Shown piece by piece: positions 51,962-59,785 of a DNA stretch of 64,000 nt. This stretch comes from an uncultured Lachnospiraceae bacterium (lineage in GTDB: Bacteria; Bacillota; Clostridia; Lachnospirales; Lachnospiraceae). Position numbers and translations under genes: made by a program. The notes below the pieces were generated by a model that worked only from the letters and a program-made list of their open reading frames with translations, was not told the origin of the DNA and did no database searches. The DNA lies in contig CAJTXN010000001.1 of NCBI GenBank assembly GCA_910583605.1, positions 620,001 to 684,000 on the forward strand, in the 5' to 3' direction. The first letter of the stretch is position 1, and each line of letters begins with the position of its first letter.

Positions 51962-53227
51962 CTATAATCCCAGTTCCTCCGGGCCGGATATTTTTCCGGT
52001 TACGGCGCTTGCTGCCGCTACCGCCGGACTTGCAAGATAAACCTCTGATTCAGGGTCGCCCATACGACCTACGAAATTCCGGTTTGTGGTGGCAACGGCT
52101 CTCTCTCCTTTTGCAAGAATACCCATATGGCCGCCAAGACACGGACCGCAGGTTGGTGTGCTGACTGCCGCTCCCGCTTTTATAAATGTGGCTAACAGAC
52201 CTTCTTCCATAGCCTGAAGATAAACAGCCTGGGTTGCCGGAATTACGATTACCCTCACTCCTTTTGCAACCTTTCTGCCCTTCATTACCTCCGCTGCCGC
52301 TCTCAAATCCGATATTCTTCCATTTGTACAGGAACCGATGACTACCTGGTCAATGGAAATATCAAAATCCTCATCTATAGTTCTGGTATTTTCCGGCAGA
52401 TGCGGAAATGCCACAGTAGGTTTTAATTTACTTAAATCAATGGTATATTCTGCTTCATACTCTGCATCTTCATCCGCTTCATATACCTTATATTCCCTTG
52501 TGGAATGTTCCTTCATATATTCCACCGCCAGATCATCTACCGGGAAGATACCGTTTTTTCCGCCGGCTTCAATCGCCATGTTTGTCATGGCAAAACGATC
52601 GTCCATGGAAAGATACTGAATACCGTCACCCACAAACTCCATGGATTTGTACAAAGCTCCGTCCACACCGATCAGACCGATGATATGAAGAATGACATCC
52701 TTCCCGCTGATCCATTTACCCGGTTTTCCGGTCAGATGAAACTTTATGGCAGACGGCACCTTAAACCATGCCTTTCCCGTAGCCATTCCAGCTGCCATGT
52801 CCGTACTTCCCACTCCCGTAGAAAATGCACCTAAAGCGCCGTAAGTACAGGTATGGGAATCCGCACCGATTATCACGTCCCCTGCCACTACAAGACCTTT
52901 TTCCGGCAGCAATGCATGTTCAATTCCAACTTCACCGGTCTCAAAAAAATTAGTAATATCATTTGCATATGCAAAGTCCTTGGCACATTTACACAGTTCC
53001 GCTGATTTAATATCTTTATTTGGTGTAAAATGATCCAGAACAATGGCTATCTTATCTTTATCAAACACACCTTCCACATTCATCTTCTTCATTTCGCCGA
53101 TGGCAACCGGAGAGGTTACATCATTTCCCAGTACAAGATCCAGATCGGCCTCAATTAACTGTCCGGCAGTCACTGTTTCAAGTCCTGCATGCGCAGCTAA
53201 TATCTTCTGAGTCATAGTCATTCCCAT
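51962..53227 (-). CDS. leuC: 3-isopropylmalate dehydratase, large subunit
   Basis: 421 residues, starting 9 nt after GGAGG. Three 4Fe-4S ligand cysteines: VIGSCTNGRISDLRAAAEVM and STPTCGPCLGGHMG. GADSHTCTYGALGAFSTGVG marks the aconitase fold. Works with leuD. A divergent LysR-type regulator lies 136 bp away. Confidence 0.96.
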   Translation of the reverse strand: MGMTMTQKILAAHAGLETVTAGQLIEADLDLVLGNDVTSPVAIGEMKKMNVEGVFDKDKIAIVLDHFTPNKDIKSAELCKCAKDFAYANDITNFFETGEVGIEHALLPEKGLVVAGDVIIGADSHTCTYGALGAFSTGVGSTDMAAGMATGKAWFKVPSAIKFHLTGKPGKWISGKDVILHIIGLIGVDGALYKSMEFVGDGIQYLSMDDRFAMTNMAIEAGGKNGIFPVDDLAVEYMKEHSTREYKVYEADEDAEYEAEYTIDLSKLKPTVAFPHLPENTRTIDEDFDISIDQVVIGSCTNGRISDLRAAAEVMKGRKVAKGVRVIVIPATQAVYLQAMEEGLLATFIKAGAAVSTPTCGPCLGGHMGILAKGERAVATTNRNFVGRMGDPESEVYLASPAVAAASAVTGKISGPEELGL

Positions 53228-53266
53228 GAATAAATTCCTCCTTTAAATATGTCATTCACTGTTGAT

Positions 53267-53295
53267 ATCATACCATTGAATCTGTTATAATGCAA
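53267..53295 (-). promoter_or_regulatory. Predicted sigma-A promoter of leuCD
   Basis: TTGCAT (53290-53295) and TATGAT (53267-53272), 17 nt apart, on the minus strand. The leader is under 45 nt, too short for a T-box. Confidence 0.75.
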
Positions 53296-53317
53296 ATATA
53301 TAATAATAATGTCAGAC

Positions 53318-53332
53318 ATAATTTTAAGTTAT
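53318..53332. promoter_or_regulatory. Candidate LysR-type regulator box
   Basis: ATAATTTTAAGTTAT, with ATAA/TTAT arms and the T-N11-A form typical of LysR sites, upstream of the leuCD -35 and of the regulator ATG. Confidence 0.5.
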
Positions 53333-53363
53333 ATCGTAATACAACACAGAAAAGAGGAATTTT

Positions 53364-54275
53364 ATGGAATCCTATAACACCTTATCCCAATACAAAGTCT
53401 TTCATACCGTGGCTGTCCTTGGAAATATTTCAAAAGCAGCAGAGAAACTGTTTATCAGTCAGCCCGCCATCAGCAAATCATTAAAACAACTGGAAGAAAA
53501 TCTTGGCGTCCGGCTGTTTAACCGGAATTCCAGAGGCGTATCCCTCACCGAGGAGGGAACTCTTCTATACAAACATATCCATTCTGCATTTGAAGAAATT
53601 TCCAAAGGCGAGGATACACTGCGCCGGATAACCTCCCTTGGACTTGGTACCCTTCGGATCAGCGCCAGCTCCACACTTTGCAAATATATTCTTCTTCCGT
53701 ATCTGAAAGGATTTATCCGGGAAAACCCCCACATCAAAATAAATATAGAATGTCATTCCACCACCCGGTCCCTGGAATTACTGGAAGCCGGACAGACTGA
53801 TATCGGTCTGGTAGGACATATTCCGTTTCACCAAAAACTTACCTTCCTGTCCATCGGATATGTAAATTACGTCTTTACCGCTACGGATTCCTATCTCAGC
53901 AATCTCCGGACCAGGGGAATACAGACCATCGGAGAGATTTTTGAAAATGCCAATATCATGCTGCCGGAGCAGGAAAATGTTTCCCGGCTTCATGTAGACA
54001 ACTTCTTGGAATCTATGGGACTGAAACCTCAAAATATATTGGAAGTAAATAATATGGAACTTCTGATTGATTTTGCCAGAATTGATTTAGGCATCGCGTG
54101 CATCATATCCGATTTCATCCGGGACGATTTACAAAAACAGCGGCTGATGGAAATTCCGCTGCCTGCCGTCATTCCACCACGGGAAATTGGCTTTGCATAC
54201 AATGAAACTTCCATCTCATCCGCTGCTGTCAATAAATTTATTCAATATCTGAAAAAACACACAGAATATCTTTAA
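53364..54275 (+). CDS. LysR-family regulator, probable controller of leuCD
   Basis: 303 residues; AGAGGAATTTT before the ATG. Helix-turn-helix AVLGNISKAAEKLFISQPAI and SKSLKQLEENLGVRLFNR. The effector domain (~90-300) is the usual periplasmic-binding fold. Divergent orientation to leuC suggests it controls that gene, perhaps in response to an isopropylmalate or branched-chain intermediate (inference). Its stop codon overlaps the stop of the convergent propeller gene in the tetranucleotide TTAA (54272-54275). Confidence 0.9.
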   Translation: MESYNTLSQYKVFHTVAVLGNISKAAEKLFISQPAISKSLKQLEENLGVRLFNRNSRGVSLTEEGTLLYKHIHSAFEEISKGEDTLRRITSLGLGTLRISASSTLCKYILLPYLKGFIRENPHIKINIECHSTTRSLELLEAGQTDIGLVGHIPFHQKLTFLSIGYVNYVFTATDSYLSNLRTRGIQTIGEIFENANIMLPEQENVSRLHVDNFLESMGLKPQNILEVNNMELLIDFARIDLGIACIISDFIRDDLQKQRLMEIPLPAVIPPREIGFAYNETSISSAAVNKFIQYLKKHTEYL

Positions 54276-56581
54276 TATTTCATTTCAGATATCAGCTTAT
54301 AATCCTGAGAAATATCATATGTGTTTATCCCCCGGTCCCCCAGTATCAGATAAAACACATCATTGATGATGATACCTCTTACATTGCTTACATCCTCTGA
54401 TTCCAAATTATATTTAAACCGTTCGGTAAACCCCTGATTTTCATTGTAGGAATATACCACATACCCCGGAGTTCCGTAATCCGACCAGATTTCAAATCCG
54501 ATCACATTCTTTTCCCTTGAGATCAGAATACTCTTATAATCCCATGTATTGGTATACTGGTTTCTTTTTGATTCCATTTCCTCTTCCGTTACATTCTTCG
54601 GATCAGAAATGTCAAACATGGATAATTTATAACCGGCAGTCCTGACACCTCCATCCAGTTCTTCCGTATCAAATCCAATGCCCAGAAGTTTATTTTCTTC
54701 CCAGAAATGCAGATATTCGGAAAATCCCGGTACTTTTAATTCACTGAGTATCTTTGGCGCTGCAGGATTGGAAAAATCCACGGCAAACAGAGGGTCAATG
54801 GATTTAAATGTTACAAAATAACCGATACTTCCCATAAATCTTGCTGAATGTAAGTCTTCTCCCTCAGCAATTCCTTCAATCTGTCCCATAATGTTCAGCG
54901 TTTCGTCCAATGTATAAACTCTGTTTTCATCTTCCGTATCAAAAACCCATATGTTCCATTTATTTTTTTCCTTACTTACATATATTTCTTCCCCATATTT
55001 TTTTTCCAGTTCCTGCAGTATTTTCTTTTCCTGTTCATATTCTTCTGCATTTTTCATATCTCCAATAACAGAATCCACAAATGAATCATCCAGCATCTCC
55101 TTTCTGCTGGTAACGGTATATACATTTGCCACTGCTCTCAATATTCCGTTATATTCATCCAGATAAAACTGCTTGTCAATAGTTCCCCTGACTCTGGAAG
55201 AAACCGTAAATTCTATATTACCTGCTTCATAGCTGAATTTGCTGATCACCGTATCGTAAGAATAGATTTCCGTCAATTTATCTCCCTGCTCCGTTATCGC
55301 TTTCGTCTCTTCCTGCTCCAGAATATAAATATTTTTCTGACTCACATATACCAGGTCGCTCCCTGCTAAAATATTAATATTGGTTAATAAATTCTCAGGT
55401 CTGCCAATCTCTAAAGCAGTGATGATCGTATAAATTTCTCCTCCGTTTTCGTTTATATAGACAGAATCTGCCAAAACCTCTTTTCCATCTACACACGGAA
55501 GATATTGTTCATTGTCCAGATTATCATAATAAAAATTCGACAGCACATACAAGTAACCGTCCGCAACCCTGCTGGTATTTAAATTTCCCTGCTGTGAATG
55601 TTTTGCCAGTAATTTGGGATGGCTTTTATCACTGATATCAAAACTCAGAATATAAGTTTCATTTATATATCTTGATATATCCTGCCATCCCTGATATTCC
55701 TCATAATCTATATCATTCCCAAACACGGACTCCCATTCCGTACCGCTGAATGAAGATACCTTCGTTGCAGATACCACCAGTGTCAGTCTGTTTCCGTTGA
55801 CATACATTTCCTTGTCATCCAAAAGACCAGCCACATCGCTGTCACTCTCCGCTTCCAAATCCTCTTTCAGATATTCTTCCAGTCTGATTTCGGAAACAGC
55901 CTCCGGATTCCCTTTTTCTGCCGCTGCAATCCGAATATTACTGCCGTCCCGGGGTGCTATATAAATATATTTTCCATCTGTTTTTACATAGTCCCCTTCC
56001 GATACACCTTCCACCTGTTCATTTGTATCCTTATGATAATTTTCCTGTTCATCCGGCACCTCACCGTCTTCTTCTCCCTCTGGCAGCATTCCTGTACTGC
56101 CTTCATTATTCATCAAATCATTCTCATCTTTCCCTAATATTGACCAGCCAAATCCCCATGAATTTAAGCTATCATAGTTTTTAATTTTATCATATATTTC
56201 TTCCCTGCTGGCTGCCCGAACCATGCCCTGTTCCAGTTTCCCGTATTCCACTTCCTCTGCCACGTGTCTTCCATTGGTCAGGATAATACTCCCTTTATAA
56301 TTAACGAGCTGATACACCAATACGACACAAACTGCTGCTGCCATCGCAATCGCTGCTGCCTGTTTTAAAAATCTGTTTTTCTTCTTCCTGTACGGAACAA
56401 TTGTCGTCTTTTCTTTTGACTCCTGCTGAAGTTTTTTCATCATATTTTCCGGTAACAGGCTGTCCGGAATCTCCAATTCATCAGATTTACTGCGAATTTC
56501 CTTCATTATACGTTCATCTGCCTCCTCCCAGTCCTCCATTCTGTCTTCCATATCTGGAATCATACTATCTCTTTTCTTCAT
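54272..56581 (-). CDS. Membrane-anchored beta-propeller protein, partner of an ECF sigma factor
   Basis: 769 residues. Residues 1-70 are cytoplasmic and charged, one transmembrane helix spans ~72-93, and the remainder is extracellular. The large outer part holds the beta-propeller family also found in secreted Gram-positive proteins (VSEGDYVKTDGKYIYIAPRD, TRVADGYLYVLSNFYYDN, DFSNPAAPKILSELKVPGFS). The ATG overlaps the sigma factor stop (TAATG), so the two are coupled. The layout suits an anti-sigma factor whose outer propeller senses a signal, but the cytoplasmic part does not show a classical anti-sigma motif. Confidence 0.75.
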   Translation of the reverse strand: MKKRDSMIPDMEDRMEDWEEADERIMKEIRSKSDELEIPDSLLPENMMKKLQQESKEKTTIVPYRKKKNRFLKQAAAIAMAAAVCVVLVYQLVNYKGSIILTNGRHVAEEVEYGKLEQGMVRAASREEIYDKIKNYDSLNSWGFGWSILGKDENDLMNNEGSTGMLPEGEEDGEVPDEQENYHKDTNEQVEGVSEGDYVKTDGKYIYIAPRDGSNIRIAAAEKGNPEAVSEIRLEEYLKEDLEAESDSDVAGLLDDKEMYVNGNRLTLVVSATKVSSFSGTEWESVFGNDIDYEEYQGWQDISRYINETYILSFDISDKSHPKLLAKHSQQGNLNTSRVADGYLYVLSNFYYDNLDNEQYLPCVDGKEVLADSVYINENGGEIYTIITALEIGRPENLLTNINILAGSDLVYVSQKNIYILEQEETKAITEQGDKLTEIYSYDTVISKFSYEAGNIEFTVSSRVRGTIDKQFYLDEYNGILRAVANVYTVTSRKEMLDDSFVDSVIGDMKNAEEYEQEKKILQELEKKYGEEIYVSKEKNKWNIWVFDTEDENRVYTLDETLNIMGQIEGIAEGEDLHSARFMGSIGYFVTFKSIDPLFAVDFSNPAAPKILSELKVPGFSEYLHFWEENKLLGIGFDTEELDGGVRTAGYKLSMFDISDPKNVTEEEMESKRNQYTNTWDYKSILISREKNVIGFEIWSDYGTPGYVVYSYNENQGFTERFKYNLESEDVSNVRGIIINDVFYLILGDRGINTYDISQDYKLISEMKY

Positions 56582-57132
56582 TACAGCTGCACCTCCATTC
56601 TTTTCTGCATCTTTGCAAATGCACGGCTGATCTTTGACCGAACCGTTGATGCTTTCATATTCATAAGTTCACCAATCTCCCGGCTCTTATATCCTCCAAA
56701 CACAGCCATGGAAACCAAATCTCTTTCTTCCGATGTCAGGTCTTCAAAAGCAAGTTTCAAATCCTGTTCCTTCTCATATTCATTTACCGTTTTCAGATTA
56801 TGATTGACAGACTCATCGTCCAGAGAGCAATTTTTCTCTGCCAGTTGTTTTCTTCTTTTCCTGCATTTATTAGATAAAATCTTAAAGACCCATGACCGGA
56901 ATTTTTCATTCTCCCTTAATTTTCTAATGCCCTGATATACTTCTATTACCGTATCACTGACTATATCCTCCGCTTCCTGCCGGTTTTCCAGCATATAATA
57001 TGCATATTTGTATATATCCTTATATACCTGCCGGTATAATTCGGAAAAAGCCCCGGTATCACCTTCCTTTGCCTTTATGACCAATTCACTGACTGTCTCC
57101 AATCTTCCACTTCCTTCCATTTGTATTCCCAT
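56581..57132 (-). CDS. ECF sigma factor
   Basis: 183 residues from ATG 57132; ATG 57120 is an alternative. Region 2: GAFSELYRQVYKDIYKYAYY and NRQEAEDIVSDTVIEVY with FRSWVFKILSNKCR. Region 4: LTSEERDLVSMAVFGGYKSR then EIGELMNMKASTVRSKISRA. The gene is followed by its likely membrane partner. No promoter of the usual ECF kind could be recognised upstream. Confidence 0.93.
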   Translation of the reverse strand: MGIQMEGSGRLETVSELVIKAKEGDTGAFSELYRQVYKDIYKYAYYMLENRQEAEDIVSDTVIEVYQGIRKLRENEKFRSWVFKILSNKCRKRRKQLAEKNCSLDDESVNHNLKTVNEYEKEQDLKLAFEDLTSEERDLVSMAVFGGYKSREIGELMNMKASTVRSKISRAFAKMQKRMEVQL

Positions 57133-57253
57133 GTGTACACTGAACCCCCTGCGATATCTTTCAAACCAATAAGCTAAAATTCAGCTTTATCATACATTTA
57201 TATATATGTGTATAAAAATCCCAAAACTGTTGCAATAAAAATAATTCCATAAT

Positions 57254-57296
57254 GAAAAAAGCCATACATTCGCTTAGACCGCCAATGTATGACTTT
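57254..57296 (-). terminator. Rho-independent terminator after the disrupted small gene
   Basis: CATACATT / AATGTATG stem (57263-57270, 57284-57291) with TTTTTT on the minus strand, 12 bp beyond the TAA at 57308. Confidence 0.75.
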
Positions 57297-57307
57297 CGGA
57301 TTCTGAT

Positions 57308-57435
57308 TTAACTTATATAGTTTATAAACTTCTTCCTATATTCCTCAACACGAGAAGATAATTTTTCAAAATCTTTATCGCTGATTTTGCCATCATTTCT
57401 CAAGTCTTTAATAATGGAAAAAAACTAAACCGCAT
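57308..57435 (-). pseudogene. Small gene interrupted at a T7 run
   Basis: GGAG lies 8 nt before an ATG at 57435. The frame stops after MRFSFFPLLKT. After a run of seven T (57418-57424) a second frame reads SIIKDLRNDGKISDKDFEKL and continues to INYIS, with TAA at 57308-57310. One extra T in the run would join both into a 42-residue protein. The second part looks like a SHOCT-type small domain. Either a true frameshift, a phase-variable or slippery site, or a sequencing error at the homopolymer could explain it. Confidence 0.45.
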
Positions 57436-57482
57436 ATGAATTTCTCCGTTTCTATGTTCAGTCTCTATACAATATGCATGAA

Positions 57483-58502
57483 TTAGTTATTAATCAGTTT
57501 GTCTTCTTCATTATTCCAGCTGTAAAGCTTTCTGATCTCCTCACCAATCTTCTCTGACGGATGCTCGGAAGCCAGTTTTCTCATAGCCTGGAAGTGTACC
57601 TGACGGCCTGCCGGAGACATATCAACTAAGAATTCTTTTGCAAATGTACCGTCCTGAATATCGGATAAAACCTTCTTCATAGCTTTCTTGGTATCTTCCG
57701 TAATAATCTTAGGACCTGTTACATAATCACCATATTCTGCCGTATTGGAAATAGAATATCTCATTCCTGCAAAACCGGACTGGTAAATCAGATCTACAAT
57801 CAGTTTCATCTCATGGATACACTCAAAGTAAGCGTTACGCGGATCATAACCTGCTTCTACCAATGTTTCAAAACCTGCCTGCATCAATGCACAAACACCG
57901 CCGCAAAGAACTGCCTGCTCACCAAAGAGGTCTGTCTCCGTTTCGGTCCGGAATGTAGTCTCAAGAACACCTGCTCTGGCGCCGCCGATTGCCAGTGCAT
58001 ATGCAAGTGCAGTATCCAGAGCCTTACCTGTCGCATCCTGCTCTACCGCTACGAGACAGGGAACACCTTTGCCTGCCTGATATTCGGAACGAACAGTATG
58101 ACCCGGTCCCTTTGGAGCGATCATGGTAACGTCAACATCTGCCGGAGGTTTGATACAACCGAAATGAATATTAAATCCGTGTGCGAACATTAACATATTT
58201 CCCGGCTCAAGATTCGGCTCGATATCCTTTTTATACATATCTGCCTGTTTCTCATCATTGATAAGAATCATAATGATATCTGCCTTCTTAGCTGCTTCTG
58301 CTGTTGTATATACTTCAAAGCCCTGTGCCTCAGCCTTTGCCCATGACTTGCTTCCTTCGTATAAGCCTATAATCACATTGCAGCCTGACTCTTTTGCGTT
58401 TAAAGCATGAGCATGACCCTGACTGCCGTATCCAATCACAGCAATTGTCTTGCCTTCCAATAACGATAAGTTACAATCTTCCTGATAATAAATCTTTGAC
58501 AT
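57483..58502 (-). CDS. ilvC: Ketol-acid reductoisomerase, class I
   Basis: 339 residues from ATG 58502 (GGAGG 8 nt upstream). It makes 2,3-dihydroxy-isovalerate or -methylvalerate in valine and isoleucine synthesis. GKTIAVIGYGSQGHAHALNA is the dinucleotide loop; LFGEQAVLCGG and YFECIHEMKLIVDLIYQSG hold the metal ligands. It is 116 bp after ilvN, probably in the same transcript. Confidence 0.97.
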   Translation of the reverse strand: MSKIYYQEDCNLSLLEGKTIAVIGYGSQGHAHALNAKESGCNVIIGLYEGSKSWAKAEAQGFEVYTTAEAAKKADIIMILINDEKQADMYKKDIEPNLEPGNMLMFAHGFNIHFGCIKPPADVDVTMIAPKGPGHTVRSEYQAGKGVPCLVAVEQDATGKALDTALAYALAIGGARAGVLETTFRTETETDLFGEQAVLCGGVCALMQAGFETLVEAGYDPRNAYFECIHEMKLIVDLIYQSGFAGMRYSISNTAEYGDYVTGPKIITEDTKKAMKKVLSDIQDGTFAKEFLVDMSPAGRQVHFQAMRKLASEHPSEKIGEEIRKLYSWNNEEDKLINN

Positions 58503-58618
58503 ATGTTTTGCCTCCATATATATTAGTATTATAGTTAATGTTATCTAATATGCAGTACATTTTAGATAACGATTAATCTCGTAACCAGACCGGAATCCGC
58601 TATGTAACACCTGAAAAA

Positions 58619-59125
58619 TTATTCCAGCTCTCCCGACAGCATGTCCGCCGTTCCCCTTGTCAGTCCTGTTATACCGGTTCTTACAAGTTCCTTTATCTCA
58701 AATCCTTCCAACAGACCTACAAACGCATCCAGCTTCTGCTGGTTGCCGGTCAGTTCGATCATCATCGAATCCGTGGATACGTCAACAATCTTCGCCCGGA
58801 ATATGTCTGCAACCGCAATCACCTGCTGACGGTCTGTGGCATCTACCTTTACCTTGCATAAAATCAGTTCCCTGCAGACAGATGCTCCGTCTTTCAATTC
58901 AATAATATCTTTAACATCCACAAGCTTTCCTACCTGCTTGCGAATCTGTTCCAAAACCTCGTCTTCACCACTGACAACTATGGTCATTCTGGAAAAACCG
59001 TTTCTCTCCGTCTCGCTTACGGTCAGACTGTCTATATTATATCCTCTTCTTGAAAAGAGGCCGGAAATCCTGCTTAGAACACCTACCGTATTCTCAACCA
59101 GAATTGATAATACCATTTTCTTCAT
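58619..59125 (-). CDS. ilvN: Acetolactate synthase, small regulatory subunit
   Basis: 168 residues; AAGGAG before the ATG. The N-terminal ACT domain (VLSILVENTVGVLSRISGLF, SRRGYNIDSLTVSETER) binds valine for feedback. A C-terminal domain follows (~85-160). The large catalytic subunit (ilvB) is not in the window. Confidence 0.95.
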   Translation of the reverse strand: MKKMVLSILVENTVGVLSRISGLFSRRGYNIDSLTVSETERNGFSRMTIVVSGEDEVLEQIRKQVGKLVDVKDIIELKDGASVCRELILCKVKVDATDRQQVIAVADIFRAKIVDVSTDSMMIELTGNQQKLDAFVGLLEGFEIKELVRTGITGLTRGTADMLSGELE

Positions 59126-59156
59126 AGAAAATACTCCTTAAACTATATTCTTAATA

Positions 59157-59184
59157 ATCATAGCACATTCGTTCATTTTGTCAA
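59157..59184 (-). promoter_or_regulatory. Predicted sigma-A promoter of ilvN-ilvC
   Basis: TTGACA (59179-59184) and TATGAT (59157-59162), 16 nt apart, about 30 bp before the ATG, so no attenuator or T-box leader is present. Confidence 0.82.
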
Positions 59185-59197
59185 GAGTTTCATATCC

Positions 59198-59440
59198 TTA
59201 CTCATCAAACTCTGCCATTACAAAAAATGCACTGCCCTCCGGACGAATGGCAGTCACTGTTCCTTTAAAATTTTTCAGCCGCTCCCGATAAGGTATATTA
59301 TTTGACATTGCCAGTGCGGGTATGATGGTATAATAACATACCACCCCCTGCAGGGTCACCAGCTGGGATTCCTCCACTTCCACTTTATCACCTATATGAA
59401 GTAAATCCGGACGTTCCATTTTAAACTCTATTTCTTTCAT
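59198..59440 (-). CDS. Small unknown protein
   Basis: 80 residues from ATG 59440 (GGAGGG 6 nt upstream). Beta-rich with HIGDKVEVEESQLVTLQGVV near the middle; no membrane segment. It ends 14 bp before the ilvN promoter. Not recognised; possibly a small RNA- or protein-binding barrel. Confidence 0.65.
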   Translation of the reverse strand: MKEIEFKMERPDLLHIGDKVEVEESQLVTLQGVVCYYTIIPALAMSNNIPYRERLKNFKGTVTAIRPEGSAFFVMAEFDE

Positions 59441-59462
59441 GGTTTTCCCTCCGCCTTGTAGC

Positions 59463-59490
59463 AAAAAAGACCGCTCTCACGGTCTTTTTT
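59463..59490. terminator. Short terminator between two small genes
   Basis: AAAAAAGACCG / CGGTCTTTTTT, perfect 11-bp stem with a 6-nt loop, working in either direction. Confidence 0.85.
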
Positions 59491-59497
59491 GTTCATA

Positions 59498-59701
59498 CTA
59501 TTTGTATAACCATTCACCTAACTGACGAATTGAATTGTCATCCTGCTCTTCCAGTTCGTCAATGATAAATATTTGCTCCGGTTCTTTTTTAAAACCGGAT
59601 ATCGCTTCCTTTGCTTCATTAAAACTGGAATATTGTCCGAGTACGCCTGTACCGTCAGATTTTTCCTTATTGTAAACACCTAATTCAAAATACCGTCTCA
59701 T
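59498..59701 (-). CDS. Small unknown protein
   Basis: 67 residues with GGAGG before the ATG. Acidic; contains YFELGVYNKEKSDGTGVLGQ and FNEAKEAISGFKKEPEQIFI. It looks like a small alpha/beta fold of unknown role. It is followed by a terminator, so it is probably monocistronic. Confidence 0.65.
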   Translation of the reverse strand: MRRYFELGVYNKEKSDGTGVLGQYSSFNEAKEAISGFKKEPEQIFIIDELEEQDDNSIRQLGEWLYK

Positions 59702-59785
59702 CCCAAACCTCCATAATTTTATAACTGCTGTTTACATTTTACTACATATTATCTGAAAAGTTAACAATGTTTTCAAATTTTAATC

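Noticed and set aside
58518..58618. Possible T-box or attenuator before ilvC
   Set aside because: The gap is 101 bp with only a weak ATCTAA/TTAGAT stem; no T-box motifs are visible.
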